Assembly (NCBI RefSeq): GCF_015352425.1
Contig: NZ_JADKNH010000006.1
Location: forward strand, 248,001-312,000
DNA length: 64,000 bases
Direction of reading: 5' to 3'
From: Fusibacter ferrireducens
GTDB taxonomy: Bacteria; Bacillota; Clostridia; Peptostreptococcales; Acidaminobacteraceae
Shown here one piece after another: positions 54,800-63,942 of the stretch. Position numbers and translations under genes: made by a program. Position 1 is the stretch's first letter. Each line of letters starts with the position of its first letter. The notes beneath the pieces were generated by a model that was not told the DNA's origin, ran no database searches, and saw nothing but the letters and a program-made list of their open reading frames with translations.

Positions 54800-55978
54800 T
54801 TAAAGCAAAATCTTTTTAACGGATTTCATATTGTCTATTTTCATGTATTCAAACCATTCAGTCAGATCTAACATAAATGTTTTGTGGTGCTCAATAGCTT
54901 TGGAAAAGACTTGAAAATAATCTAATATGAGTTCATCTGTCAATCCTTTATGGGCTATTGCAATACCTAAAAGCTGTCGTTTCATCATTTGATATCTACA
55001 CAGCATCAAAAGGTAGGCATGGAATATCCACTCTGCCTCAGTAAAGGGAAAGAGTGATTTAAACATGTGATTCACAAAATAATTTTCAAATATATAACCT
55101 CTATTTTCAAAATATGAGTCATAGTATTGATGCTTTAAAGCTCTCAAATTTAAGTCTCTATCCTTTAACACTTTTTCGGATTCTTTATAATGATGTAAAA
55201 ATCGTTCAGAAACAATCGTCGATTTTGGGTCCAATATATCTAAAATTTGTTTTGATCGTTTAATCATATTGTTGCTAAGCGCATCCAAGTCATATTTTGA
55301 AACATTTTTTTTCCGACATTGATTCATCAGATTTGTAATCTCATCTTTGTTGCGTGCTTGAGTTAAACCATATACAAACTGTCCAATAATTTCAAAGCGC
55401 TCTTCTAAACTGAAAGCACCATCCTGCATGATATCCAAACAAATCCATCTAATTTTTTGAAGTTGTTCTGCAGGTTTACCCTTAAATGCCTTCAACTTTG
55501 TATTCACATCGTAACTGATCATCACTTGGCGTTTATCCGCCCATTCAGCAGTTTCAAATTGAACGCCCTTAGAGTTAAACAAAACACTCTTTGCGATTTC
55601 TGGGCATGATATGGAGGCTGAAACTTCTAATCTATTATTGATTCGATTGTATATCCTAGGGTACTGGGCGCAAACATTTGACAAGTATGCCTCTCCATAT
55701 TTGCTTTGAATTTTACAAAGCTTTGTATCGTCTAAAAAAGGGCATCTTTTATTCTCCATTAAGGAAACAACTGCAAAATTCACAGTGCAGTCATGCTCCG
55801 CCATATTGACGTGTATAAAATCCTTAATGAGCGTTTCTAAAGGATTCCCCTTTATTTTTTGATATTTTTCAAAAGTCTGCTCATCGATATCAACATCCCA
55901 ACCAATGCAACAGTTGTCCACACAAGGAGAGCCGATACACTTAAAAGCTTCCATATAATCGGGTCTTAAAATTTTCAT
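54800..55978 (-). CDS. fliB: Flagellin lysine-N-methylase
   Basis: A 392-residue protein matching FliB, which methylates flagellin lysines. The N-terminal FKCIGSPCVDNCCIGWDVDID (about 12-32) and further cysteines (RCPFLDDTKLCKIQ, SNVCAQYPRIYN, SCPEIAK) form the conserved Cys-rich core, possibly an Fe-S site. Full length. Its ATG overlaps the stop of the phosphoesterase gene (TGATG). Its presence implies flagella, in line with the chemotaxis operon and the sigma-28-like promoter. Confidence 0.85.
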   Translation of the reverse strand: MKILRPDYMEAFKCIGSPCVDNCCIGWDVDIDEQTFEKYQKIKGNPLETLIKDFIHVNMAEHDCTVNFAVVSLMENKRCPFLDDTKLCKIQSKYGEAYLSNVCAQYPRIYNRINNRLEVSASISCPEIAKSVLFNSKGVQFETAEWADKRQVMISYDVNTKLKAFKGKPAEQLQKIRWICLDIMQDGAFSLEERFEIIGQFVYGLTQARNKDEITNLMNQCRKKNVSKYDLDALSNNMIKRSKQILDILDPKSTIVSERFLHHYKESEKVLKDRDLNLRALKHQYYDSYFENRGYIFENYFVNHMFKSLFPFTEAEWIFHAYLLMLCRYQMMKRQLLGIAIAHKGLTDELILDYFQVFSKAIEHHKTFMLDLTEWFEYMKIDNMKSVKKILL

Positions 55979-57120
55979 CAGTTTCCCCCCCTATTCGCTC
56001 TGACTTTTTCTAAGCAAGCAGAGGGAATCCAACCATATTCATGATTATATTTTATGAACGCATAATTGCCATAGTTGCCAATAAATCGAACGCAATCCCC
56101 TGCTTCAAGGTAATGCAACTTAAATATATAGTCCTCTGTACAGTACGTTTTGTCTTCTATTTTTTGTATGAACTCATTTTTGACAAAACCAATCTCACCT
56201 GTGGATTTTTTTAAACAGAGAGAAAATTCAGGTAAAGCTTCAATGACTTCTATTGCATTGTCATTCCACATAATCTTAAAGGGCTTACCCGCCATTAAGT
56301 GAGGCTCAATACTTGTTAGGCTACACTGCTTGACTCTGATCTCCTCAAGATCATCTGAAAAAAATGTCTTGTATTCATAAGCATCTCCTCTTTTCTCAAT
56401 GACAAGAGCATTGACTTGACCATGCCACTTTACACTATAACCACCGTCAATATTTAAAATTTGTTTTTCAAAATCAAGAATTGGGTTTGCAAGTAAACGT
56501 TGATCTAAATAATTCAATACTGGCCAATGTCCCACCACAACAATTTTATCTAAACGATGCTCCGATTCATAAAAAGCAGGATATGATAAAAGTGTTTTTT
56601 TGTCTATACTACTTTCCGATTCTATACCTGCATGAACAAAGATAAAAGGCGGTGCGCATAATCCCCAAGGCAAAGCTTCTAAAAAATCCAGCTCACTGGC
56701 ATAGTGTTCTTGAAGTACGCTTTGGACCTCATTTGGATCAAAAGATTCAGTTCTGATATCAATGCAACAAGCTTTATCATATAAATCACTGATAAGTGAC
56801 GGATAATTAACCTTATCTAGATAAGTTTGTATCATACTTTGTCTTTCAGGATTTGTAATCATCTGATGCACAAAAGATTCACAATTTCCAGAAAGGATAA
56901 ATGTATTGGGTCTTCTTTGAAGTAACATAGCACGGTAAAGCATTTCTATATTTTGCGGTCCTTTTTCTATAAAATCGCCCAAGATAATGAGCAAATCTTC
57001 GTCCTGTAATTTTATCTGGTCCAGTAGTGCATCAAGATGCACTAGGCCACCATGAATATCGCTGATTACAATAATTCTCTCACACTCACCCAATGTTATA
57101 TTTATTAGTCTTTCACTCAT
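55978..57120 (-). CDS. PPP-type metallophosphoesterase with C-terminal SH3-like domain
   Basis: A 380-residue protein. The calcineurin-like motifs are VISDIHGGLVHLD (about 18-30), ILGDFIEKGP (about 46-55), LSGNCESF (about 75-82), FVHAGIE and VVGHWPV. The C-terminal third (about 270-380) ends in an SH3-like segment (AGDCVRFIGNYGNYAFIKYNHEYGWIP region). Relatives act as Ser/Thr phosphatases or Ap4A hydrolases. Translational coupling to fliB suggests a link with flagellin modification, which is inference. Confidence 0.8.
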   Translation of the reverse strand: MSERLINITLGECERIIVISDIHGGLVHLDALLDQIKLQDEDLLIILGDFIEKGPQNIEMLYRAMLLQRRPNTFILSGNCESFVHQMITNPERQSMIQTYLDKVNYPSLISDLYDKACCIDIRTESFDPNEVQSVLQEHYASELDFLEALPWGLCAPPFIFVHAGIESESSIDKKTLLSYPAFYESEHRLDKIVVVGHWPVLNYLDQRLLANPILDFEKQILNIDGGYSVKWHGQVNALVIEKRGDAYEYKTFFSDDLEEIRVKQCSLTSIEPHLMAGKPFKIMWNDNAIEVIEALPEFSLCLKKSTGEIGFVKNEFIQKIEDKTYCTEDYIFKLHYLEAGDCVRFIGNYGNYAFIKYNHEYGWIPSACLEKVRANRGGN

Positions 57121-57173
57121 ATTTGCCTCACACTTTAGTTAATCCAAGTTGATTATAGCACAATTGTACTGGG

Positions 57174-57179
57174 TATAAT
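57174..57179 (+). promoter_or_regulatory. -10 box of the hemerythrin promoter
   Basis: TATAAT 31 bp before the plus-strand ATG; the nearest -35-like hexamer TTGATT (57149-57154) is 19 bp away, so the promoter is suboptimal. Confidence 0.45.
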
Positions 57180-57209
57180 ACAACATCATATAAATTCAAG
57201 GAGGTTTTT

Positions 57210-57590
57210 ATGTCACTACATTGGCGCGATGAATTCTCAATAGATCATTCAGAAATTGACAATCAACATAAGATCTTATTTAAGCTGCTCAATAATTTAG
57301 AAGAGTCTACTTATTCCACAGATTTTGAAGATATTATTCCCAGCACATTAGAAGAACTAAAAAATTATGTTGAAATACATTTTGAAACAGAAGAAAAATA
57401 CATGGCCGAAAAGGAATATCCAGGGCTTCAAGAACATCATCAAATTCATGAAGATTTGAAAAAACGTGTTTACGAAGAAATCAAGTTAAACCACGATGAA
57501 GGTTATAGCACCATAAAAGTCATGCACCTCTACAATTTTTTAAAGAAATGGATTGAAGAACACATCCTGATTGAAGACCATAAATTTTAG
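57210..57590 (+). CDS. Bacteriohemerythrin
   Basis: A 126-residue non-heme di-iron oxygen-binding protein. All ligands are visible: His20, His57 and Glu61 (HFETE), His76 and His80 (HHQIH), His118 and Asp123 (HILIEDH). Full length and unfused. Strong GGAGG site. In anaerobes such proteins are thought to sense or bind oxygen. It is the only intact plus-strand gene of the window and lies between two minus-strand units. Confidence 0.93.
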   Translation: MSLHWRDEFSIDHSEIDNQHKILFKLLNNLEESTYSTDFEDIIPSTLEELKNYVEIHFETEEKYMAEKEYPGLQEHHQIHEDLKKRVYEEIKLNHDEGYSTIKVMHLYNFLKKWIEEHILIEDHKF

Positions 57591-57616
57591 TAAATGCCAG
57601 TGTGATTATAGTGATT

Positions 57617-59269
57617 TTAAAATGAACTCTTCAAGGGTACAATTCTATTTATTTTATAAAATTTGTATCCTTCTTTTTGTGTTACTTCATCTATCGTAAA
57701 ATAGCCATGTCTCATGAACTGAAATTTATCTTCTGATTCGGCGCTTTCCAAAGCTTTCTCCACTAAACAATTGTTCAAAATAATATGAGAATTCGGGTTG
57801 ATTTTCTCATGCCACGAAAGCGATTTGTCCCGTGCAATCTCATCATCTTCAAATAATCTGTCAAACAAGTGAATTTCCGCTTTTATATTTTCGGTTGCAT
57901 GTACCCAGTGTATTGTCCCTTTTACTTTGCGTCCACTGAAGCCACTACCACTTTTTGTCTCTACATCATATGTGCAGAGCAGCTCCACAGGATTTCCCGC
58001 CTCATCCACACGTACATCATTGCACTTTATAAAATAAGCCCCTTTAAGTCGCACTTCACCTCCAAGTGTCAGTCTTTTAAAGCCTTTTATAGGCGATAGC
58101 ATAAAATCATCTCCTTCGATGAATAAATGCTTTCCAAAAGGCACTTGACGCATTCCAAGAATCTCATTTGAGGCGTTGTTATCTATTGCCAACCATTCCA
58201 ACTTATCATCGGGATAATTTGTAATCGTCACCTTGATTGGATTTAAAACACACATCAAACTTGGCACTCTTTCTTTTAAATCTTTTCTAAGACAATGATC
58301 CAACATTGAAATATCCACTGTACTTTGGTCTTTTGAAACGCCTAAACTGTGTATAAAGTCACTAATGGCTTCCTTGGTATACCCTCTTCGTCTCAATCCT
58401 TTAATCGTTGGCATTCTAGGATCATCCCATCCACTGACGTATTTGCCATAGACCAACTCTTTTAGATATCGTTTACTGGTGACTACGCCAGTCATATTCA
58501 TACGACCAAACTCTCGTTGTCTAGGAGGTTCTGCAATTTCGAGCGTTTCAAGTACCCACTCGTAGAGGGGTCTGTGATTTCTAAATTCAATTGAGCAAAG
58601 AGAATGCGTCACACCTTCATAGGCATCTTGCAAGGGATGTGCGTAGTCATACATGGGATAAATGCACCATTTGTCACCTGTTCTATAATGTGATTCATGA
58701 AGAATTCGATAAATCACTGGATCTCTCATGTTTATATTTGGAGAAGCCATATCTATCTTTGCTCTTAAAGTTTTACTGCCATCTGGATAAACACCTGCTT
58801 TCATTTCTTCCAATAATTTTAGATTCTCTTCAATTGTTCTTTCCCTATAGGGGCTGTTCGTACCTGCTTCTATAAGTGTGCCTCTCATATCTCTGAGCTC
58901 ATCTTGAGATAAATCACATACATAGGCCTTTCCAAGTTTTATTAATTTTACAGCGCAATCATAGAAAAAATCGGAATAATCTGAACCGAAGAAAATTCGC
59001 TCTTCATCAATCCATCCCATCCATTTCATATCCTCTATAATGGCATTTACGAACTCCATGTCTTCTTTAAGTGGATTGGTATCATCAAATCTCAAGTTAA
59101 ATTTACCGCCAAACTTATGAGCTGCAAAATAGCTGAAATGGATGGCATATAAACTGCCAATATGAAGATATCCATTGGGTTCAGGTGGAAATCTCGTGCA
59201 TATTGGTCTCGTGTACTCACCATTTAGAATATCTTCTGCCATCATCTTGTGAATATAATTATCGTTCAT
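57617..59269 (-). CDS. glnS: Glutaminyl-tRNA synthetase
   Basis: A 550-residue class I synthetase charging tRNA-Gln. The N-terminal FPPEPNGYLHIGS (HIGH variant with Ser, about 28-40), the FDDTNPLKE acceptor segment, MYDYAHPLQDAYEGVTHSLCS and the KMSKR-like VVTSKRYL (about 258-265) identify GlnRS rather than GluRS. The C-terminal anticodon beta-barrels (about 335-550) are present. AGGAGG points to the ATG at 59269, 14 codons inside the open frame. A T-box leader precedes it. Confidence 0.95.
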   Translation of the reverse strand: MNDNYIHKMMAEDILNGEYTRPICTRFPPEPNGYLHIGSLYAIHFSYFAAHKFGGKFNLRFDDTNPLKEDMEFVNAIIEDMKWMGWIDEERIFFGSDYSDFFYDCAVKLIKLGKAYVCDLSQDELRDMRGTLIEAGTNSPYRERTIEENLKLLEEMKAGVYPDGSKTLRAKIDMASPNINMRDPVIYRILHESHYRTGDKWCIYPMYDYAHPLQDAYEGVTHSLCSIEFRNHRPLYEWVLETLEIAEPPRQREFGRMNMTGVVTSKRYLKELVYGKYVSGWDDPRMPTIKGLRRRGYTKEAISDFIHSLGVSKDQSTVDISMLDHCLRKDLKERVPSLMCVLNPIKVTITNYPDDKLEWLAIDNNASNEILGMRQVPFGKHLFIEGDDFMLSPIKGFKRLTLGGEVRLKGAYFIKCNDVRVDEAGNPVELLCTYDVETKSGSGFSGRKVKGTIHWVHATENIKAEIHLFDRLFEDDEIARDKSLSWHEKINPNSHIILNNCLVEKALESAESEDKFQFMRHGYFTIDEVTQKEGYKFYKINRIVPLKSSF

Positions 59270-59302
59270 CCTATACCTCCTAAAATATAAAATCAAAAAA
59301 TA

Positions 59303-59625
59303 AAAAAACATCCATTCCCGAGTCTTTAAACTCGAGGACGAATGTTATATCGCGTTGCCACCTCTATTCGTTGATCCCTCACAGAATCAACCTCATCAAG
59401 TACGCCAAATGGGGATACTCTAGCTCTATAACAGGAGCACCTGTCGTAACATCACAGAACAATGTCGCATAAATAACGCTAACCTTTTATTGTTCAGATC
59501 CATACGCAGCTCAGAGGCTTGTTTCTTTAATCTCGTCAATATTCACTTTCAGCATACGTGAACTCTCTTGGATTGCCTTGATTACTTACTCTTCTCTTCG
59601 TAGCTTTTAAATTGCTTATTTTTTT
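59303..59625 (-). promoter_or_regulatory. T-box leader of glnS
   Basis: On the minus strand: stem I elements (GAAGAGTAAG, AAGAGAG, GCTGAAAGTGAA), the T-box sequence AGAGGTGGCAACGCG (59365-59351) and a terminator, CATTCGTCCTCGAGT / ACTCGGGAATG (59344-59313), with a T-run. A CAA triplet at AAACAAGCC is a candidate Gln specifier, not confirmed by folding. Uncharged tRNA-Gln should permit read-through. Confidence 0.9.
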
Positions 59626-59648
59626 AACTGCTCATTCTAATTTTACTT

Positions 59649-59677
59649 AGAATAGCATATGATGATTTGAACGTCAA
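59649..59677 (-). promoter_or_regulatory. Promoter of the glnS T-box transcript
   Basis: TTGACG (59677-59672), 17 bp, TATTCT (59654-59649). Between it and the next gene (59678-59795) nothing else is seen. Confidence 0.65.
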
Positions 59678-59795
59678 CTGCCACTTGTAAATATTAAAAA
59701 AATATCATTTATTTTAAATCCGCATTTCTAAAACGCATCAAATACAAGTGATTGCCTTTGCCAAATTTCATGATGTTCCATTAGCAGTCATGACT

Positions 59796-61496
59796 TTAAA
59801 TTGTGCTCTTTTGGGACTTAAAGGCTCTTTTCTGTTCGTACATAGCTTGATCCACTCTATGGAAAAAAGTACTAAAATCCATGTTGGTTTCCAGATCTGA
59901 ATATGAAAAAACATCGTGTCCAACAGCTATACTTAAATTATAGCGTTGTCGATCTTCAACTTTTTCAAGTAAATTGTTGAGTTGAGCTGTGGCAGATTTA
60001 TATTTTTCTAGATCTATATCCTTCAGTAGACATGCAAACTCATCTCCCCCTAATCGATAGCACTTTCCCAATCCCGAAAAAGCGGTTTGAATCGAATCAT
60101 ATGTCCACTTGATAATGAGATCACCTTCACTGTGTCCAAATGTGTCGTTAATATTCTTGAGGTTGTTGATATCTAAAAGGACTACCCTGAATATATTTCC
60201 AGAAACTCTGCCCAACAATTCATCTAAATCGCGCTCAAATGCAGCACGATTATTGCCTCCGGTTAGAATATCCCTGTAGGCCATCTTCTCTAGCAATTTA
60301 GATTCATTTTTTAACACCAATAAATTATTAAAGTATTTGATGCTCTCCATGAATTGAAAAAACATAAAGACGCCGAAACCCAATTTGCTATACAGAATTA
60401 ATAAGTCAAATTTTTTACTAAAAAAAACGCTGATTTCTAAAAAGCCTGTCACAATTAATACACTTAGATGCATAAGATACATACTTGCTTTTTTATTTTT
60501 CAAAACAAAACTCTCGTAGATCATCAAACTGAGAACCCATGAAATTAAGCATCCAATTGCGAGGAGAGTGATAGGTGTTGTCGAAATAAAAGGACCGATT
60601 CCAGTCATTTGAAATAAAATAGCCAAAAAAAACATTTTATAGAATATACTGACAATGATCTTGATGGTTTTTTCATGTTTAGATAAGACGACAATACCTA
60701 AGTATTTAGTAAGCGCAATTGTGAAAAGCGGTAACATCAAATAGCTTATGCCTCCAAGAATAAATCTATTCCCAGTTATCAGCTGTAACACTCGCATTTC
60801 AGAAATCATCCATATGCTAGATGAAATTGAAAACAACCCCAAATAGAACAATCGATGATCACCTATTCGGCTTAAAACAATAGATGCAATAACTGCCAAT
60901 ACCCCTGTAATCAACATTGTAATGGCAACAATCAACCCAGTTATATTTCTATTTACAACATCATAAATCAGAGCTTCTTTTTTACCATAAAAAAGTGGAT
61001 TAAGCAAACCTGAAAAAGTATCTATTCTTGTTCTAAATTCAATACTCAATTCTCTACCAGCCATGTTGTCCGGCAGTTCTACAAAATGCCACATGCTAAC
61101 CTCAGGAAATACCAATCTTCCCTCATTTATACGATTACTTTGATAGATTACTTTATGGTCAGCAACTACAGTAACATCTTGCATAGATGCACGTATTCTA
61201 AGAGACATGCCCTCTGGGAATGCCTCATCCAAAATTTTTTTCACTTTAAATACTGCATCATTGTCAACGTCTTTAATCGTATAGGGCAAATTAACATGTT
61301 CTATTTTCTGCTTATCCGTCAAAACTTGCCAGTCCATATTTAAATCATACACCGGGCCCTTGGCAATCGATAAATCCTTCTCTGGAGAAAGACTTGCGAT
61401 GAAAATAATGAAGGTAAAAGTCAATAAAAAAGTAATATATGGTTTTGCTTTTTTTAATTTTTGTACGCTTTCTAAAAACGCTTTCCTAGATTCCAC
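59796..61496 (-). CDS. Membrane diguanylate cyclase with 7TM sensor module
   Basis: A 566-residue protein. An N-terminal anchor (about 19-36), an extracytoplasmic domain (about 40-180), about seven membrane helices (about 190-385, 7TMR-DISM type) and a C-terminal GGDEF domain (about 405-560) are seen. The active site is RLGGDEFACLL with an intact GGDEF, after DINNLKNINDTFGHSEGD, so it should make c-di-GMP. No RxxD inhibitory site is obvious in the expected position. It is the likely local source of the ligand of the GEMM riboswitches. GTG start with GGAG. Confidence 0.9.
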   Translation of the reverse strand: MESRKAFLESVQKLKKAKPYITFLLTFTFIIFIASLSPEKDLSIAKGPVYDLNMDWQVLTDKQKIEHVNLPYTIKDVDNDAVFKVKKILDEAFPEGMSLRIRASMQDVTVVADHKVIYQSNRINEGRLVFPEVSMWHFVELPDNMAGRELSIEFRTRIDTFSGLLNPLFYGKKEALIYDVVNRNITGLIVAITMLITGVLAVIASIVLSRIGDHRLFYLGLFSISSSIWMISEMRVLQLITGNRFILGGISYLMLPLFTIALTKYLGIVVLSKHEKTIKIIVSIFYKMFFLAILFQMTGIGPFISTTPITLLAIGCLISWVLSLMIYESFVLKNKKASMYLMHLSVLIVTGFLEISVFFSKKFDLLILYSKLGFGVFMFFQFMESIKYFNNLLVLKNESKLLEKMAYRDILTGGNNRAAFERDLDELLGRVSGNIFRVVLLDINNLKNINDTFGHSEGDLIIKWTYDSIQTAFSGLGKCYRLGGDEFACLLKDIDLEKYKSATAQLNNLLEKVEDRQRYNLSIAVGHDVFSYSDLETNMDFSTFFHRVDQAMYEQKRAFKSQKSTI

Positions 61497-61644
61497 AATG
61501 ACTCCTGATTTATTTAATCTTAGATGTATGATTTATTGTTTGATGCCTCTGTAACAGTTTGATACACCACTAACATACTCCTGTATCCGTTTTCTAAGTT
61601 CAAACTGCTTTCCTATAAGCGATTACCCCATTTTGAACTTTACG

Positions 61645-62247
61645 TTAGGACGGACTTGCTATCCCACCATAAAAAACATCACTTATTACAAAATGATGTT
61701 CTTTAATTGAGTAACCACTTTGATTTAATGCAGATTCAAAGTCTCTATTGAGGTGACATCCATTTGCAATTGTTTTCCAAGCCGGAGTCAAAAAGTTCAT
61801 AACAGGTGCTTTAATAGGTGACTTAGACAATACATGCTCAATAAAAATAAACGTTCCACTTGGTTTTAAAACGCGCTTTATTTCTGATAATCCTTTGAGA
61901 ACATCTGGTACCGAACAAAAAATAAGCGTTGAAACCACCGTATCGAAAGTATTATCTTCAAAAGGCAAATTTTCAACATTCAGTTGCATCACTTTCACAT
62001 TTCCGTCTGGCACCTTTTCCAATAGAAGATCTAATTTTTCCCGGATCTTAGACTCGATTTTTTCAGTTTCATCAAGATCGGATGCAATCAAATGAGACAC
62101 TTTGTAAACATCATAGTACAAGAGATTGGCGCCACTGCCAACACCAAGTTCTAGGCAGTTTCCACTTGCCTTTGAAATCAATTGCATTCTCATTTCTTTT
62201 AATCCACTGTTTTCAAATGGGGCCATAAATAAATCATATATATTCAC
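61645..62247 (-). CDS. Class I SAM-dependent methyltransferase
   Basis: A 200-residue methyltransferase of the Methyltransf_11 type. Motif I is CLELGVGSGANLLYY (about 34-48), followed by ASDLDETEK, the LPFEDNTFDTVVSTLIFCSVPD block (start about 100) and the LKPSGTFIFIEHVLS strand. Small-molecule or quinone/lipid substrate unknown. The frame extends upstream, but AAAGG 8 nt before the GTG at 62247 supports that start; the upstream extension is made of 13-bp repeats. Confidence 0.8.
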   Translation of the reverse strand: MNIYDLFMAPFENSGLKEMRMQLISKASGNCLELGVGSGANLLYYDVYKVSHLIASDLDETEKIESKIREKLDLLLEKVPDGNVKVMQLNVENLPFEDNTFDTVVSTLIFCSVPDVLKGLSEIKRVLKPSGTFIFIEHVLSKSPIKAPVMNFLTPAWKTIANGCHLNRDFESALNQSGYSIKEHHFVISDVFYGGIASPS

Positions 62248-62257
62248 ATGCTCATCC

Positions 62258-62296
62258 TTTCTTTGACAACTTTCTTTGACAACTTTCTCTGTCAAC
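62258..62296. repeat. 13-bp direct repeats before the methyltransferase gene
   Basis: TTTCTTTGACAAC occurs twice perfectly and a third time with two changes (TTTCTCTGTCAAC), head to tail. They end 10 bp before the GTG start, in its leader. Confidence 0.75.
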
Positions 62297-62412
62297 TCTC
62301 ATAAGAATATCCGATTCCATTAATCCTATAGAATAACGCCAAGATAAAAATGGATCAAGAAATGGCAGAATAAGCCCACTATTCATAAGCCCATACACCT
62401 GCCATCACTTTA

Positions 62413-62850
62413 TCAAAATTTCTCTTTTAACTTTTCATAAGCATCTAAGATTTCAATAAAAATACTGGAATCGCCACCTTTGTCAGGATGATGCAACTTG
62501 GCGAGCTCTTTAAAGCGTTTTTTGATCTCTTCTTCCGTGGCATGCACATTTAACCCCAATGCCTCTAAATGAATTGGATCAAATAACTGCGTCAGTGGAA
62601 GTCCATTCTCTTTATAATACTGGTGATATACAGCGAAAAAAAAACATGTAAAGACTTCTTTTCGATCCTCATGCGACATGTCTAATAAAACGGTTACAGG
62701 ATAAGTCACTTGATTCGATTTAAGATCTGATGAAAAAAACTGATTCCAAATTAATGCCACGCCCTCTGGTCTTGGTCTATAACTAAATCTAATGGCGATC
62801 TCTTGCTTCTTTAATTGCCTCAATTTTTTCACAAGTTCCATCCTATTCAT
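62413..62850 (-). CDS. J-domain protein with atypical N-terminus
   Basis: A 145-residue protein with a C-terminal DnaJ domain (about 92-145; LGLNVHATEEEIKKRFKELAKLHHPDKGGDS) including the HPD tripeptide needed to stimulate DnaK. The N-terminal 90 residues are not G/F-rich or zinc-binding and match nothing I know. The J-domain at the C-terminus resembles co-chaperones with private targets. GGGGGG site before ATG. Confidence 0.8.
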   Translation of the reverse strand: MNRMELVKKLRQLKKQEIAIRFSYRPRPEGVALIWNQFFSSDLKSNQVTYPVTVLLDMSHEDRKEVFTCFFFAVYHQYYKENGLPLTQLFDPIHLEALGLNVHATEEEIKKRFKELAKLHHPDKGGDSSIFIEILDAYEKLKEKF

Positions 62851-62876
62851 TAAGTCCCCCCCATAGATTTTAAGTT

Positions 62877-63056
62877 CTACTCATCTTTAGCTGAAATGGA
62901 TTTCAAATCATCCTCAATTATTTCCAATCGTTTTTCAAGCTTTTTATACTTTTTATATACAAAATATGGAATTCCAATAAAAAGTGCTAATATTAACACT
63001 ATATTGAGTAATTGAAAAATAAATGTCCAACTTATTGCCACTAATCCAAGTCTCAA
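62877..63056 (-). CDS. Small membrane protein with coiled-coil tail
   Basis: A 59-residue protein from a TTG start with GGAGG 7 nt upstream. One membrane helix (about 10-33, FIFQLLNIVLILALFIGIPYF) is followed by a charged helix (KKYKKLEKRLEIIEDDLKSI). Such short anchors resemble phage-holin or YtzI-like proteins, but I cannot assign a function. It lies between the J-domain and VanW genes. Confidence 0.6.
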   Translation of the reverse strand: MRLGLVAISWTFIFQLLNIVLILALFIGIPYFVYKKYKKLEKRLEIIEDDLKSISAKDE

Positions 63057-63108
63057 CGGCTTGCCTCCATTCTCATTATAAAATTAACAGGTTATATAAA
63101 ATAAACAA

Positions 63109-63942
63109 TTATTCTAGAGTATTGTCACCCGATTCTAAAAGCGGCTCATACATCATGAGCGCATGATTTTCACATACGTGCTCATCTATAATTTTATCAT
63201 CATTCATACTTTTTACAACTCTTCTTATTTCATTGTGTCTGACATATGCACCCCAAAATTGAAGTGTGAATTTATGATTTCTCTCATAAATATTGTATTT
63301 AAAATACTGAGGCCTATTGGATAAAATAATGCCCACCAAACAATCATTCTCTATAAAAAGCCTAATTTGATAATCTTCATCGGTATCGTTTAAAATGCGC
63401 AAATCCCTGTAATTATAAACACAAGTGGCGCCGCTTCCAAAAGGTTGCGTCCTGTTGGCATCCGGAAAGACATCAAAACTATGACGATGCCTTTCTGTAA
63501 CTGTAAGTGGCGTATGTAATGTCATCCAGTAAATTAGATTGGAGAGCTGACAAAGTCCGCCACCAACACCTGCTTTAAAGCTGCCATAGTGCAAGATCAT
63601 GCCATCTTTATAGCCTTTTGAAGCAGTGGGATTACCGATCAATTTCCAATAAGAAAAAGTCTCTCCAGGTTTGATGATAATCCCATCAATTTGTCTAATC
63701 GCAATTTTCAAATTATTGACTTTGTTATCTTGCAACCACATATCGACATTTTTTAAGGGTCGATATAATGGCGTTTGATGCTTGATAATGCAAAAATCCA
63801 AATTTATCTTTGAGTTCTGTTTTGCAAATTTATGATGGTGAATAAACCATTCTATATAACGTCTATAAGTGTAATACTTACGTCCCAAAAAAGCCCTGAG
63901 TTTCGATCTGTATATGGGCTTCAGATGTTCAAATTGATCCAC
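63109..63942 (-). CDS. VanW family protein
   Basis: A 277-residue protein of the VanW family, known from vancomycin-resistance clusters but of undefined role. The core includes KPGETFSYWKLIGNPTASKGYKDG (start about 92), GVGGGLCQLSNLIYW (about 125-139), RHRHSFDVFPDANRTQPFGSGATCVYNYRDL and a YQIRLFIEN strand. It begins with GTG, with AGGAGG 7 nt upstream. No van genes are nearby, so a resistance role is not implied. Confidence 0.88.
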   Translation of the reverse strand: MDQFEHLKPIYRSKLRAFLGRKYYTYRRYIEWFIHHHKFAKQNSKINLDFCIIKHQTPLYRPLKNVDMWLQDNKVNNLKIAIRQIDGIIIKPGETFSYWKLIGNPTASKGYKDGMILHYGSFKAGVGGGLCQLSNLIYWMTLHTPLTVTERHRHSFDVFPDANRTQPFGSGATCVYNYRDLRILNDTDEDYQIRLFIENDCLVGIILSNRPQYFKYNIYERNHKFTLQFWGAYVRHNEIRRVVKSMNDDKIIDEHVCENHALMMYEPLLESGDNTLE

